From Segatella maculosa DSM 19339 = JCM 15638 (GTDB lineage Bacteria > Bacteroidota > Bacteroidia > Bacteroidales > Bacteroidaceae), in the NCBI RefSeq assembly GCF_000382385.1, contig NZ_KB908320.1, positions 1-64,000 of the forward strand: a stretch of DNA of 64,000 nt. The letters run 5' to 3'. This document shows positions 17,584 through 25,939 of the stretch, piece after piece; position 1 is the stretch's first letter; each line of letters opens with the position of its first letter. Below the pieces are notes generated by a model, which did no database searches, had not been told where the DNA came from, and worked only from the letters and a program-made list of their open reading frames with translations. The position numbers and the translations under genes are program-made.

Positions 17584-18389
17584 TCTTCAGTTTCGTTTAT
17601 CTGTTTCTGGGTGCTCAACTTGCCATACTCGTCAAAGGTATAGCGTTTGGTAAGCACTAATGTCAACAACAAGGCCAAAGGTGAGGCTGCTAACATCACA
17701 GCGAGAGCCAATAATTCTATGAGGATAGCCGAATAAACATTGGTACCAGCTAACAGCATTGCCCACATAACAGCTGGTGTAACACCTATTATTATATATG
17801 CCATACGGCCTAAGGAAGGAAGCATATTACGTTCCAAAGACCGCTTGATAAAGTATTTGACAGCCTGATGATGACTTGCTCCATTACCCAAAAGATTGTA
17901 AAAAAGCGCGCAATGATTGCGCAATCCGGCATAATAAGTATCCAAAGCCTTAGCATTACTCTCTATTATACCACCAATAATAAAGCCAGTAATCGGAATA
18001 AAATAACGTGTATCGAATGGATTCCCTGTTGAGAAAACGGCCATAATAACGAGAATACCAAAGATGAAGGTTACTATAAGTGTAGAAAAAAAAGCTGGGA
18101 TAAAGTACCTTTTCATGCTCAATTTTGCTCTGCTAACAGTCACGACAGAGGTTAAAAGTGACAAGAATATCACCCAAAGAATATTGAGTATGACATTATT
18201 CAGACGGAAAACGAACTCCAACATGATGCCCGTAACCGCAAGATAGCCCACAGCCTTTGTGATTGCTATGACGAACTTTCGCTGTAAATTCAGCTTGTAA
18301 AAATAAATCAGATATACAGGGATACATAGTAATATCACAAGGATACAAATACCCATAAAACCAATATTCATCGTCTTCTCTATAATCAT
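17580..18389 (-). CDS. FetB-like ABC permease (UPF0014)
   Basis: Integral membrane protein of 269 residues with about seven hydrophobic spans. The middle segment PITGFIIGGIIESNAKAL corresponds to the PI-GMIIGN motif of FetB/YbbM proteins, and the next part (NGASHHQAVKYFIKRSLERN, then LLAGTNVYSA) follows the family's ATP-ase coupling and final membrane region. FetAB in E. coli has been linked to iron export under oxidative stress; the substrate here is unknown. The start overlaps the upstream ATPase-like gene by 4 bases (ATGA). Confidence 0.8.
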   Translation of the reverse strand: MIIEKTMNIGFMGICILVILLCIPVYLIYFYKLNLQRKFVIAITKAVGYLAVTGIMLEFVFRLNNVILNILWVIFLSLLTSVVTVSRAKLSMKRYFIPAFFSTLIVTFIFGILVIMAVFSTGNPFDTRYFIPITGFIIGGIIESNAKALDTYYAGLRNHCALFYNLLGNGASHHQAVKYFIKRSLERNMLPSLGRMAYIIIGVTPAVMWAMLLAGTNVYSAILIELLALAVMLAASPLALLLTLVLTKRYTFDEYGKLSTQKQINETEE

Positions 18390-18988
18390 TGCGGTTCTAA
18401 CAGCGTTTTATCACACAGTTCTTTCACTTCCTCATCTTCAGTTGCAATAATAATCATTCCTCCAGAGGCCGTATATTGTCTGAGGTAAACTATCATTTCA
18501 GGTGTCACGGCCCCTCGTATTTGATCAATAATGATGTAGTTACTGCTCTTCATTACAGCCACAACCATCATCATTTGTTGCAAAACCATCTGCGAAACAG
18601 ACGATATGGCCTGCTCCCATAGATTTCCCTTGATACCTATCTTATTCCATTCCTCCTCGATTTTGTCTTTTGTCAGAGATTTATCTATCGTCATCATCTG
18701 CATCATCTCACCGATTGTCATGGAAGGGAACTGAAGTTCACGAGGGACGTAGGCTGCATGTGCTCTGAAATAAGCAGCGGAACGGCTGTCTACGACATCT
18801 CCATCAATAGAAAAAAAACCAGATTTGAGAGGCTGCAAGCCTAATAGCGTGTGTATGATTGCCTGTCGTTTTTCATCATGCCAAGCATAAATGCACAGCA
18901 TTTCTCCTGCTTCTACCATAAAATTAATGCCGGCTACAGTCTTGGAGTACTCGACTCCACTCAAAACCCCATCTTTTATTTCCAACAT
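18386..18988 (-). CDS. degenerate ABC ATPase-like protein, partner of the FetB-like permease
   Basis: Protein of 200 residues with the shape of an ABC ATPase (MLEIKDGVLSGVEY, VEAGEMLCIYA, a Q-loop-like AYVPRELQF, and IIIATEDEEV as H-loop region), but the catalytic motifs are gone. The Walker A position reads AWHDEKRQAIIH instead of GxxGxGKS/T. The signature LSGGQ region reads SSVSQMVLQQ. Walker B reads YIIIDQI, with Gln instead of the catalytic Glu, and no H-loop His is seen. So it probably does not hydrolyse ATP in the normal way. It is nevertheless an intact frame, coupled by ATGA overlap to the permease, which argues for a retained structural or regulatory role. Confidence 0.7.
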   Translation of the reverse strand: MLEIKDGVLSGVEYSKTVAGINFMVEAGEMLCIYAWHDEKRQAIIHTLLGLQPLKSGFFSIDGDVVDSRSAAYFRAHAAYVPRELQFPSMTIGEMMQMMTIDKSLTKDKIEEEWNKIGIKGNLWEQAISSVSQMVLQQMMMVVAVMKSSNYIIIDQIRGAVTPEMIVYLRQYTASGGMIIIATEDEEVKELCDKTLLEPQ

Positions 18989-19009
18989 TTCCCATCGCGT
19001 TTAACGGGG

Positions 19010-19067
19010 CAAAGGTACTGTTTTTTATCCAAAAAATCAATAATTAGAGAAAAAACAGCTATTTTTG
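19010..19067. promoter_or_regulatory. divergent -7 elements for the FetAB-nuclease operon and aguA
   Basis: Minus strand TACCTTTG at 19010-19017 faces the ABC operon; plus strand TATTTTTG at 19060-19067 faces aguA, about 32 bases from its ATG. Neither has a clear -33 TTTG. Confidence 0.5.
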
Positions 19068-19098
19068 TAGGCAGCAATACGAATGATGATAGCACAAT

Positions 19099-20127
19099 AT
19101 GACAAATAATAACTTCATGCTTCCTGCTGAATGGGCACCGCAACGTGGCATTCAACTCACATGGCCGCATGCTGGAACAGATTGGGAACCTTATCTTGAC
19201 GAGATAACAAAGACATTTGTCGAAATGGCAAGAGCCATTACATGTGACGAACGGCTTTATCTTATTTCACCGGAGGTACCTCAAACAAAGACCTTGCTTG
19301 AAAAGCAACTGACAGACGACCAACTTGCCAATATCACATTCTATCAAATAGATTCTAATGACACATGGACGCGTGACCACGGAGCCATCACGCTGACAAA
19401 CGGAACTGAAGCTCGCTATCTTGACTTCAAATTCAACGGCTGGGGTGAGAAGTTTGAGTGGCAAAAAGATAATGCCATCACAGCAAACATGGCCGGACTT
19501 GGCGCTTTCGATGGTGTAGTTGAAGACCACACAGATTTTGTCTTGGAGGGCGGAAGCATTGAAAGCGACGGAAAAGGAACCATCTTCACCACTTCAAGCT
19601 GCCTTTTGGCTCCGCATCGAAACCAGCCCATGACACGCGCAGAGATAGAGGAAAGGCTACTTAAAACGTTGCATGCAGTGCGAATTGTGTGGATAGAATA
19701 CGGTAAACTGAAAGGAGACGATACCGACGGGCATATAGATACGACGGTGCGACTTGCGCCTGACGACACCTTATTATATATATATAGTGATGAGAACGAT
19801 GAACATTTTGCGGACTTTCAAGCCATGGAAAATCAGTTGAAGGCTCTCCGCACACTTGAAGACAAGCCCTACCGACTGCTTCGCCTGCCATTTCCCGAAG
19901 CCATTTATGATAATGGAGTGCGACTTCCGGCTACTTATGCCAACTTCGTAATCCTCAATCATAGCGTGCTTTGCCCTACATATGCGCAGCCGTATAGAGA
20001 CGGGCTGGCTATGTCGCAGTTGCAAAAGGCCTTTCCCGGCCGTAAGATTATCGGTATTGATGCCCGAACGGTTATCCGTCAGCACGGTTCGCTCCATTGT
20101 CTCACCATGCAATTCCCTAAGATATGA
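19099..20127 (+). CDS. aguA: agmatine deiminase
   Basis: Guanidine-modifying enzyme of the PAD_porph family (342 residues) that hydrolyses agmatine to N-carbamoylputrescine and ammonia. Motifs: NDTWTRDHGAIT, VLEGGSIESDGKGT, DDTDGHIDT and the nucleophile in GSLHCLTMQ (Cys334). There is no signal peptide or C-terminal secretion domain, which separates it from the secreted peptidylarginine deiminase of Porphyromonas. It overlaps aguB by 4 bases, so the two pathway steps are translationally coupled. The agmatine supplier (arginine decarboxylase) is not in the window. Confidence 0.95.
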   Translation: MTNNNFMLPAEWAPQRGIQLTWPHAGTDWEPYLDEITKTFVEMARAITCDERLYLISPEVPQTKTLLEKQLTDDQLANITFYQIDSNDTWTRDHGAITLTNGTEARYLDFKFNGWGEKFEWQKDNAITANMAGLGAFDGVVEDHTDFVLEGGSIESDGKGTIFTTSSCLLAPHRNQPMTRAEIEERLLKTLHAVRIVWIEYGKLKGDDTDGHIDTTVRLAPDDTLLYIYSDENDEHFADFQAMENQLKALRTLEDKPYRLLRLPFPEAIYDNGVRLPATYANFVILNHSVLCPTYAQPYRDGLAMSQLQKAFPGRKIIGIDARTVIRQHGSLHCLTMQFPKI

Positions 20128-21011
20128 AAGAACTTAAAATAGGTTTCTCGCAGCAACATAATGTTTCTGATGCCTCTGTAAACATACAACGTTTATCTGA
20201 AGGCATTGCCGACTTGGCAACTCGCGGTGCACAACTCATCATACTGCAAGAACTCCACAACTCACTCTATTTCTGTCAGGTGGAAGACATCAATAACTTT
20301 GATTTGGCGGAGCCTATACCCGGTCCGTCAACAGACTTATATGGCGAACTTGCACGTCAATTCGGCGTAGTCATCGTCACATCTTTGTTCGAGAAGCGTG
20401 CCCCAGGACTCTATCACAACACGGCGGTCGTGATAGAAAAAGACGGAACGATTGCCGGAAAGTATCATAAGATGCACATTCCCGACGACCCTGCCTACTA
20501 CGAAAAGTTTTATTTCACACCCGGAGACCTCGGCTTTCGTCCCATCGAGACGAGCATAGGCAAGCTGGGTGTGCTGGTTTGTTGGGACCAATGGTACCCC
20601 GAAGCAGCCCGCTTGATGGCCTTACAAGGGGCAGAAATATTGATTTATCCCACAGCTATTGGTTATGAGAGCAGTGACACGTCCGACGAACAAGAGCGTC
20701 AACGCGAGGCGTGGACCACTGTTATGCGTGGTCATGCGGTTGCCAACGGACTACCCGTCATTGCCGTGAACCGCGTTGGCCACGAACCTGACCCCAGCGG
20801 ACAGACCAAGGGTATCCAGTTTTGGGGCAGTAGTTTCGTAGCCGGGCCACAAGGCGAACTCCTTTACCGTGCGAGCAACGACAAGGAAGAGCGCATTGTC
20901 GTCAGTATTGACATGCATCACAGCGAGCAGGTGCGTCGTTGGTGGCCTTTCCTGCGCGACCGCCGCATCGATAGCTACACCGACATCACCCGCCGCTTCA
21001 TCGATGAATGA
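20124..21011 (+). CDS. aguB: N-carbamoylputrescine amidase
   Basis: Nitrilase-superfamily amidohydrolase of 295 residues that converts N-carbamoylputrescine to putrescine, CO2 and ammonia. The Glu-Lys-Cys triad is visible: Glu in LIILQELHN, Lys in AGKYHKMHIPDD, and Cys153 in LVCWDQWYPEAAR. The late VNRVGHE and FWGSSFVAGPQG segments are typical of plant and bacterial CPA rather than other nitrilases. It is immediately downstream of and overlapping aguA; together they form a complete two-step agmatine-to-putrescine route. Confidence 0.95.
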   Translation: MKELKIGFSQQHNVSDASVNIQRLSEGIADLATRGAQLIILQELHNSLYFCQVEDINNFDLAEPIPGPSTDLYGELARQFGVVIVTSLFEKRAPGLYHNTAVVIEKDGTIAGKYHKMHIPDDPAYYEKFYFTPGDLGFRPIETSIGKLGVLVCWDQWYPEAARLMALQGAEILIYPTAIGYESSDTSDEQERQREAWTTVMRGHAVANGLPVIAVNRVGHEPDPSGQTKGIQFWGSSFVAGPQGELLYRASNDKEERIVVSIDMHHSEQVRRWWPFLRDRRIDSYTDITRRFIDE

Positions 21012-21060
21012 GCAATGCGAGTAGAAGTCTAAGTTACAGCAAGAATACACACTTTTAAGT

Positions 21061-21092
21061 ATTGCCGCATACGTTTCCTTTCTGTAACTTTG
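21061..21092 (+). promoter_or_regulatory. promoter for the methyltransferase gene
   Basis: ATTG (21061-21064), 20 bases, TAACTTTG (21085-21092), ahead of the ATG at 21131. This gives the methyltransferase a start of its own, separate from aguAB. Confidence 0.55.
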
Positions 21093-21130
21093 ATGCATCG
21101 TTTTACGACATTTTATTAAATCAGACACAT

Positions 21131-21943
21131 ATGGAAACAAAACAATTATCGGCTATTCCCGAAACGATGCTCATTCCGCTGTGGGCCAAGGCTACGGAAA
21201 CACTCAACAACGGTGGACTGCTACACGACGAAACGGCCGTGGAGATATTCCAAAAGCTCGACTATGACTTCTCGAAATTCAAGAAAGCCACCATGTCGCA
21301 AGTGGGTTGCTGTGTTCGGGCAAACCTCATCGACCAAGAAACCAAGGCGTTTCTCAAGCAGCATCCCGATGCCGTTGTCATTCAATTGGGTGCAGGTATC
21401 GACGCACGCTATCAGCGGCTCGGCATGCCTGCGGTCACCCATTGGTATGACCTCGACCTGCAAGAAACTATCGACCTGCGTCGCCAACTTATTCCCGAGA
21501 CCGAGAAGAACACCTATATCGCTCTCTCGATGTTCGACTATCAATGGATTGACACCGTCAAAGCCGCAGGAAAGCCCGTGTTGATTATCATCGAGGGCGT
21601 ATTGATGTACTTTGAACCACAACTCGTAAAAGACTTTTTCATCACGCTTTGCAACCGTTTCGACCGCGCAACCATTCTCATGGACATGCTCTCCTACATG
21701 CTTGTGAAGCACAACAAGCAACACGATGCACTCAAGAAGATGGGCAAGGAGGCCGAATTCAAATGGTCGGTGCTCCACACCGAGGAAATGGAGGCGTGGC
21801 ATCCCAAACTACATCTTGGTAAAGAGTATTTCATGAGTGATTATACGCAGGGACGTTTCCCCCTCATAGCCCGCCTTGCCTATAGAATCCCTTATTTCTA
21901 TAGGCACGGTAACCAACGTATCGTAAGGCTCGAAATCGAGTGA
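21131..21943 (+). CDS. class I SAM methyltransferase, leucine carboxyl methyltransferase/TcmP-like
   Basis: Protein of 270 residues of the LCM/TcmP/PpmF4042 group of O-methyltransferases. Signs: CCVRANLIDQETKAFL, VIQLGAGIDARYQRL (the SAM-binding glycine loop with the family's GAGxDxR), HWYDLDL, and IIIEGVLMYF, the characteristic EGV-MYF strand. Such enzymes methylate carboxyl or hydroxyl groups of small molecules; the substrate is unknown. The ATG at 21131 is preferred because the longer frame from 21062 would cover the promoter. It may be unrelated to the polyamine genes upstream. Confidence 0.85.
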   Translation: METKQLSAIPETMLIPLWAKATETLNNGGLLHDETAVEIFQKLDYDFSKFKKATMSQVGCCVRANLIDQETKAFLKQHPDAVVIQLGAGIDARYQRLGMPAVTHWYDLDLQETIDLRRQLIPETEKNTYIALSMFDYQWIDTVKAAGKPVLIIIEGVLMYFEPQLVKDFFITLCNRFDRATILMDMLSYMLVKHNKQHDALKKMGKEAEFKWSVLHTEEMEAWHPKLHLGKEYFMSDYTQGRFPLIARLAYRIPYFYRHGNQRIVRLEIE

Positions 21944-21975
21944 AGGCTCCGGAAGCCTGTCCTATTGCAACCTGA

Positions 21976-22239
21976 TATCAGTCGTATCAGCGTGTAAAGT
22001 CAGCCTTATTGTGCCCCGATATCAGCCATTTTAGCGCGTAATATCAGCCATATTACGTGCTAAAATGGCTGATATTAGATTGCAATGGCAGATACTGTTT
22101 GTCTAAAGTAGGACTACACCATGTCTAAAGTAGGACTACATCTCATGTAAAGTAGGACTACATCATGTCTGAAGTAGGATTAGATGTCGTCTGTAGTAAG
22201 TATAGGCAATGTCTATGTTGGGAGTTGATGTCTCCGATA
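21976..22239. repeat. 12-unit 22-bp phased array with two unit families
   Basis: Steps of exactly 22 from 21976 through 22218. The first six units carry ATATCAGCCATTTT or its reverse complement TGGCTGATAT; from 22108 the units switch to AGTAGGACTACA followed by ATGTCTAA, still in phase. The gene-free stretch 21944-22490 contains this array, then AT-rich DNA and the nrdD promoter. Confidence 0.9.
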
Positions 22240-22447
22240 TCGGTTGGGTTTGCCAATGAAGTTATGTTTATCGAACGACTCTATAGTGTGTTTTTCGGTT
22301 TATTATTATCAGTTTTTGGCAACTATTATATGTTTATTTTATATCAAAGTTTCCAAAAACTTTTTGTAACTTACTCATAATTAGTTGTTTTACATTAATT
22401 AACTCGTAAAAAGTTGTCCAAAAAGTACGCCGTAATAAAATTAATAC

Positions 22448-22455
22448 TATCTTTG
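22448..22455 (+). promoter_or_regulatory. -7 element TATCTTTG for nrdD
   Basis: Perfect TAnnTTTG, 35 bases before the nrdD ATG. No TTTG at the expected -33 spacing, and no clear NrdR-box pair was recognised. Confidence 0.5.
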
Positions 22456-22490
22456 CAAAAGAAAAATATAATCAAAATATAACAATCAAA

Positions 22491-24713
22491 ATGATACAGA
22501 CGGTAGTAAAGCGAGACGGACGAATCGTTGGTTTTAACGAGCAAAAAATCATGGCAGCCATTCGTAAAGCCATGATGCATACCGATAAAGGTGAAGATGA
22601 TGCCTTGGTACAAAAGATAACGGACCATATTAGTATTCACGGAAAGAGCCAGATGACCGTGGAAAAGATTCAGGATTCGGTGGAAATGGAGCTGATGAAG
22701 AGTGCACGTAAGGACGTAGCACAGAAGTATATCGCTTACAGAAACCAGCGGAGCATTGCCCGAAAAGCCAAGACGCGCGACGTGTTTATGGAGATAGTGA
22801 ACATCAAGAACAATGATGTGACGCGCGAAAATGCCAATATGAATGCCGATACGCCGGCGGGAATGATGATGAAATTCGCTTCGGAAACGACGAAGCCGTT
22901 TGTAGATGACTATCTGTTGTCAGAGGAAGTGCGTGAGGCGGTGACCCATAATTATATCCATATCCATGACAAAGATTATTATCCGACAAAGAGTCTGACT
23001 TGCGTTCAGCACCCTTTAGACCACATATTAGAGTATGGTTTTGTGGCTGGTCATGGCTCTTCACGACCTGCTAAGCGCATAGAAACGGCAGCAGTTTTGG
23101 CTTGTATTTCGTTGGAAACCTGCCAAAACGAGATGCATGGTGGGCAGGCCATACCGGCTTTCGACTTCTATTTGGCTCCTTATGTGCGCAGTTCTTACAT
23201 CGAGGAACTGAAAAATCTGGAGAAACTGACGGGCCGTGACCTCTCGGCTTTGTATCATCAAGAGCTGGAAGACTATGTATTGAAGGAACTTGATGGCTTG
23301 GAAGGCGATGAACGTCTGCGCCAACATGCTGTGAACAAGACGGTGAACCGGGTGCATCAGGCCATGGAAGCCTTTATCCACAATATGAATACGATTCACA
23401 GCAGAGGTGGAAATCAGGTTGTTTTCTCGTCGATAAATTATGGAACGGATACTTCTGCCGAGGGACGCTGCATCATACGCGAGTTGTTGAAATCTACTTA
23501 TGAGGGAGTTGGTAATGGAGAAACCGCTATATTCCCTATTCAGATTTGGAAGAAAAAGCGGGGCGTAAACTATCTTCGTGAAGATAGGAACTATGATCTT
23601 TATCAATTGGCTTGCAAGGTGACGGCCCGTAGATTCTTCCCGAACTTCCTTAATCTCGATGCCACGTTCAATCAAAACAGCAATTGGAAAGCCGACGACC
23701 CGGAACGTTATTTGTGGGAGGTGGCTACGATGGGATGTCGTACGCGCGTGTTTGAGAACCGCTTCGGTCCGAAGACGAGTGTGGCTCGCGGTAACTTGAG
23801 TTTTACGACAATCAACATCGTCAAGTTGGCCATCGAGTGCATGGAAATAGCCGGTAAGGAGGAGCGTATCAATGCTTTCTTTGCAAAGCTTGACCATATT
23901 TTGGAGGTGACAGCTAAGCAATTGGACGACCGTTTCCAGTTCCAGAAGACAGCGTTTGCCAAGCAATTCCCGTTGTTGATGACGAAACTTTGGATTGACT
24001 GCGACAAACTTCAGCCTACCGACACGATAGAAAGCGTGCTTAATCAAGGTACATTGGGTATTGGATTTATCGGATTGGCCGAGTGTTTGAAAGCATTGGT
24101 GGGCAAGCATCACGGAGAAAGCGAAGAAGCACAGGCCTTGGGCTTGAAGATTATAACGTATATGCGTGACCGTGTGAATGATTTCTCAGAGCGTTACCAG
24201 CATAATTACAGTTTGTTGGCTACACCGGCTGAGGGACTCTCGGGACGTTTCACGAAGTTTGACCGTAAGCGTTTTGGTGTAATCGATGGAATTACCGACC
24301 GCGATTATTATACGAATTCAAACCATGTGCCTGTATATTATAAGTGTTCTGCACTGCATAAAGCGCAGATAGAGGCTCCTTATCATGATTTGACGCGCGG
24401 TGGCCACATCTTCTATGTAGAAATTGATGGTGATGCAACGCATAATCCAGATGTCATATCTGGTGTAGTGGATATGATGGATAAGTATAATATGGGCTAT
24501 GGCAGTGTGAATCATAACCGTAACCGCTGTATGGACTGTGGTTATGAGAATGCCGAAGCTGAAATGGAATGCTGTCCGAAGTGTGGGAGCCGACATATTG
24601 ATAGGTTGCAGCGCATTACGGGGTATCTTGTCGGAACAACCGACCGTTGGAACCAAGGAAAACTGGCCGAATTGAATGACCGGGTGACGCACATCGATAA
24701 GAAATGCAAGTAG
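22491..24713 (+). CDS. nrdD: anaerobic ribonucleoside-triphosphate reductase
   Basis: Class III ribonucleotide reductase of 740 residues, making dNTPs without oxygen. An ATP-cone regulatory domain occupies roughly residues 1-95 (VVKRDGRIVGFNEQKI). The catalytic barrel carries Cys residues as in LACISLETCQNEMHGGQ and the segment VVFSSINYGTD. A zinc ribbon (CMDCGY and CCPKCG, about 680-698) precedes the glycyl radical site RITGYLVG, with the radical glycine predicted at 711. The activase gene nrdG lies 59 bases downstream. Length and domains are complete. Confidence 0.97.
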   Translation: MIQTVVKRDGRIVGFNEQKIMAAIRKAMMHTDKGEDDALVQKITDHISIHGKSQMTVEKIQDSVEMELMKSARKDVAQKYIAYRNQRSIARKAKTRDVFMEIVNIKNNDVTRENANMNADTPAGMMMKFASETTKPFVDDYLLSEEVREAVTHNYIHIHDKDYYPTKSLTCVQHPLDHILEYGFVAGHGSSRPAKRIETAAVLACISLETCQNEMHGGQAIPAFDFYLAPYVRSSYIEELKNLEKLTGRDLSALYHQELEDYVLKELDGLEGDERLRQHAVNKTVNRVHQAMEAFIHNMNTIHSRGGNQVVFSSINYGTDTSAEGRCIIRELLKSTYEGVGNGETAIFPIQIWKKKRGVNYLREDRNYDLYQLACKVTARRFFPNFLNLDATFNQNSNWKADDPERYLWEVATMGCRTRVFENRFGPKTSVARGNLSFTTINIVKLAIECMEIAGKEERINAFFAKLDHILEVTAKQLDDRFQFQKTAFAKQFPLLMTKLWIDCDKLQPTDTIESVLNQGTLGIGFIGLAECLKALVGKHHGESEEAQALGLKIITYMRDRVNDFSERYQHNYSLLATPAEGLSGRFTKFDRKRFGVIDGITDRDYYTNSNHVPVYYKCSALHKAQIEAPYHDLTRGGHIFYVEIDGDATHNPDVISGVVDMMDKYNMGYGSVNHNRNRCMDCGYENAEAEMECCPKCGSRHIDRLQRITGYLVGTTDRWNQGKLAELNDRVTHIDKKCK

Positions 24714-24723
24714 AAAGCTAAGT

Positions 24724-24750
24724 CCTCTTCGCCTCATAAAGGCGAAGAGG
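24724..24750 (+). other. stable intercistronic hairpin between nrdD and nrdG
   Basis: CCTCTTCGCC / GGCGAAGAGG, a perfect 10-bp stem with a 7-base loop, 10 bases after the nrdD stop codon. There is no T-tract, so it is more likely an mRNA-stability or attenuating element than a full terminator. Confidence 0.6.
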
Positions 24751-24772
24751 GAGTTGGATTTATATATGAGTA

Positions 24773-25282
24773 ATGATAAGTATCTTGGAGATTGTGCACG
24801 ACACAATGGTTGACGGGCCGGGGTTTCGCACTTCGATTTATTGTGCCGGATGTCCAAATGCCTGTTCGGGCTGTCATAATCCACAATCGTGGGATATCCG
24901 TCATGGCACATTAATGACGACCGATGCAATCATGAGAGAGATCGTCTCTGACCCTTTTGCCAATGTTACTTTTACAGGTGGGGATCCGATGTTCCAGCCT
25001 GAAGGCTTCTTGGAACTGGCAATGGCTATTAAACATGAGACGGAAAAGACGATATGGTGTTATAGTGGGTTCGTTTTTGAGAGTTTAATGAAAAAGGAAG
25101 TGTCATGTCAGTTGCTGGAGAACATTGATGTATTGGTGGATGGTCCTTTTATAGAGACTCAGAAAGATAATGATTTGATTTTCAGAGGAAGTCGAAATCA
25201 ACGGCTGATAGATGTCAAACGCTCACTAAAGGAAAAAATGGTCGTGCTATTAAATTATAATCCAAAGGGGGACTTCCTATAA
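24773..25282 (+). CDS. nrdG: anaerobic ribonucleoside-triphosphate reductase activating protein
   Basis: Radical-SAM activase of 169 residues that installs the glycyl radical on NrdD. The CxxxCxxC cluster is CPNACSGC at residues 27-34, preceded by DGPGFRTSIYCAG. The SAM-binding VTFTGGDPMFQP follows, then DVLVDGPF and RNQRLIDVKRSL, typical of NrdG. It is downstream of nrdD in the same direction, separated by the hairpin at 24724-24750. The length is normal. Confidence 0.96.
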   Translation: MISILEIVHDTMVDGPGFRTSIYCAGCPNACSGCHNPQSWDIRHGTLMTTDAIMREIVSDPFANVTFTGGDPMFQPEGFLELAMAIKHETEKTIWCYSGFVFESLMKKEVSCQLLENIDVLVDGPFIETQKDNDLIFRGSRNQRLIDVKRSLKEKMVVLLNYNPKGDFL

Positions 25283-25377
25283 GGAAAAAAATCAATATGT
25301 CTTAATTTGGAGTTGAATTCTCCGGATATTAGGTAGGAATATAGCTATAAATGAAGGCTTATTCTTGCTTGTTTTTG

Positions 25378-25827
25378 TTAAATTTCTTGATAGGCTGGGA
25401 TATCACCTAAATATAAATATTTTTGATAGTCATAATCCATTTTACAACAATAATGTTGAATGCCGTTTGAGACGATGAGATAATCTACATGAAGAAGCAT
25501 ATTATAGGTTGTAATTTGATCGAACACTTTTTGAGTAATGGCGATATGAGGTGCCTTGTATTCTATGATGATACGTGGTTTGAGTTCTCTTGAATAAAGG
25601 ACTGTGTCAGCTCGAAGAGTTTTATTGCCTATCTTGAGTCTCACTTCATTTGCCAAAAGGGTGGCGGGGTATCCTTTGTGATTAATCAAAAAATGAACGA
25701 AGTGTTGGCGTACCCATTCTTCTGGAGTAAGGGCAACGTACTTGCGACGTAAAATGTCGAAAATCGTTGGTTTGGTAGGCGTTCCGGATAACTTTATTTC
25801 GTAATCGGGTAGGTTTAATGGAATCAT
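25378..25827 (-). CDS. HsdR-N-like PD-(D/E)XK nuclease-fold protein
   Basis: Protein of 149 residues consisting only of a domain like the N-terminal part of type I restriction R subunits (HSDR_N_2 / PF13588). The nuclease signature is visible as RADTVLYSRELKPRIIIEYKAP in outline: Asp in RADTV, then EYK. There is no helicase region and no hsdM or hsdS nearby, so it is not a working restriction enzyme by itself. I recall it as a common stand-alone gene next to holA in Bacteroidales. Function unknown; a nuclease acting with DNA replication is a guess. It diverges from holA. Confidence 0.85.
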   Translation of the reverse strand: MIPLNLPDYEIKLSGTPTKPTIFDILRRKYVALTPEEWVRQHFVHFLINHKGYPATLLANEVRLKIGNKTLRADTVLYSRELKPRIIIEYKAPHIAITQKVFDQITTYNMLLHVDYLIVSNGIQHYCCKMDYDYQKYLYLGDIPAYQEI

Positions 25828-25832
25828 TTTAT

Positions 25833-25913
25833 TATTTTTGCAGATAAAGAACAGGTTGATGAAAAAGACTTCCTTTTAGGATAAGTCTTTGTTTCTTGTT
25901 TTCTGCAAAGATA
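25833..25913. promoter_or_regulatory. divergent promoters pointing across each other
   Basis: Plus-strand TATTTTTG at 25833-25840 would drive holA, and minus-strand TATCTTTG (CAAAGATA at 25906-25913) would drive the HsdR-N-like gene. The two start points face each other, so the 5' leaders would overlap by about 50 bases. An 8-bp stem AAAGACTT/AAGTCTTT lies in the shared part. Confidence 0.45.
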
Positions 25914-25939
25914 AACAATAAAAAATAAAATAGAGCGAA

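Noticed and set aside
19099..20127. Secreted peptidylarginine deiminase (PPAD-like)
   Set aside because: Same family, but there is no signal peptide or C-terminal sorting domain, and it overlaps aguB, so agmatine deiminase fits better.
23061..24113. 350-residue reading frame on the minus strand inside nrdD
   Set aside because: It is antisense to a well-supported gene and shows no family motif; long shadow frames are expected in such coding DNA.
24724..24750. Rho-independent terminator after nrdD
   Set aside because: The stem is strong, but it is followed by GAGTTGG with no run of T, and nrdG must be expressed with nrdD.
25378..25827. Type I restriction-modification system
   Set aside because: Only the HsdR N-terminal-like domain exists; there is no helicase region and no hsdM or hsdS nearby.
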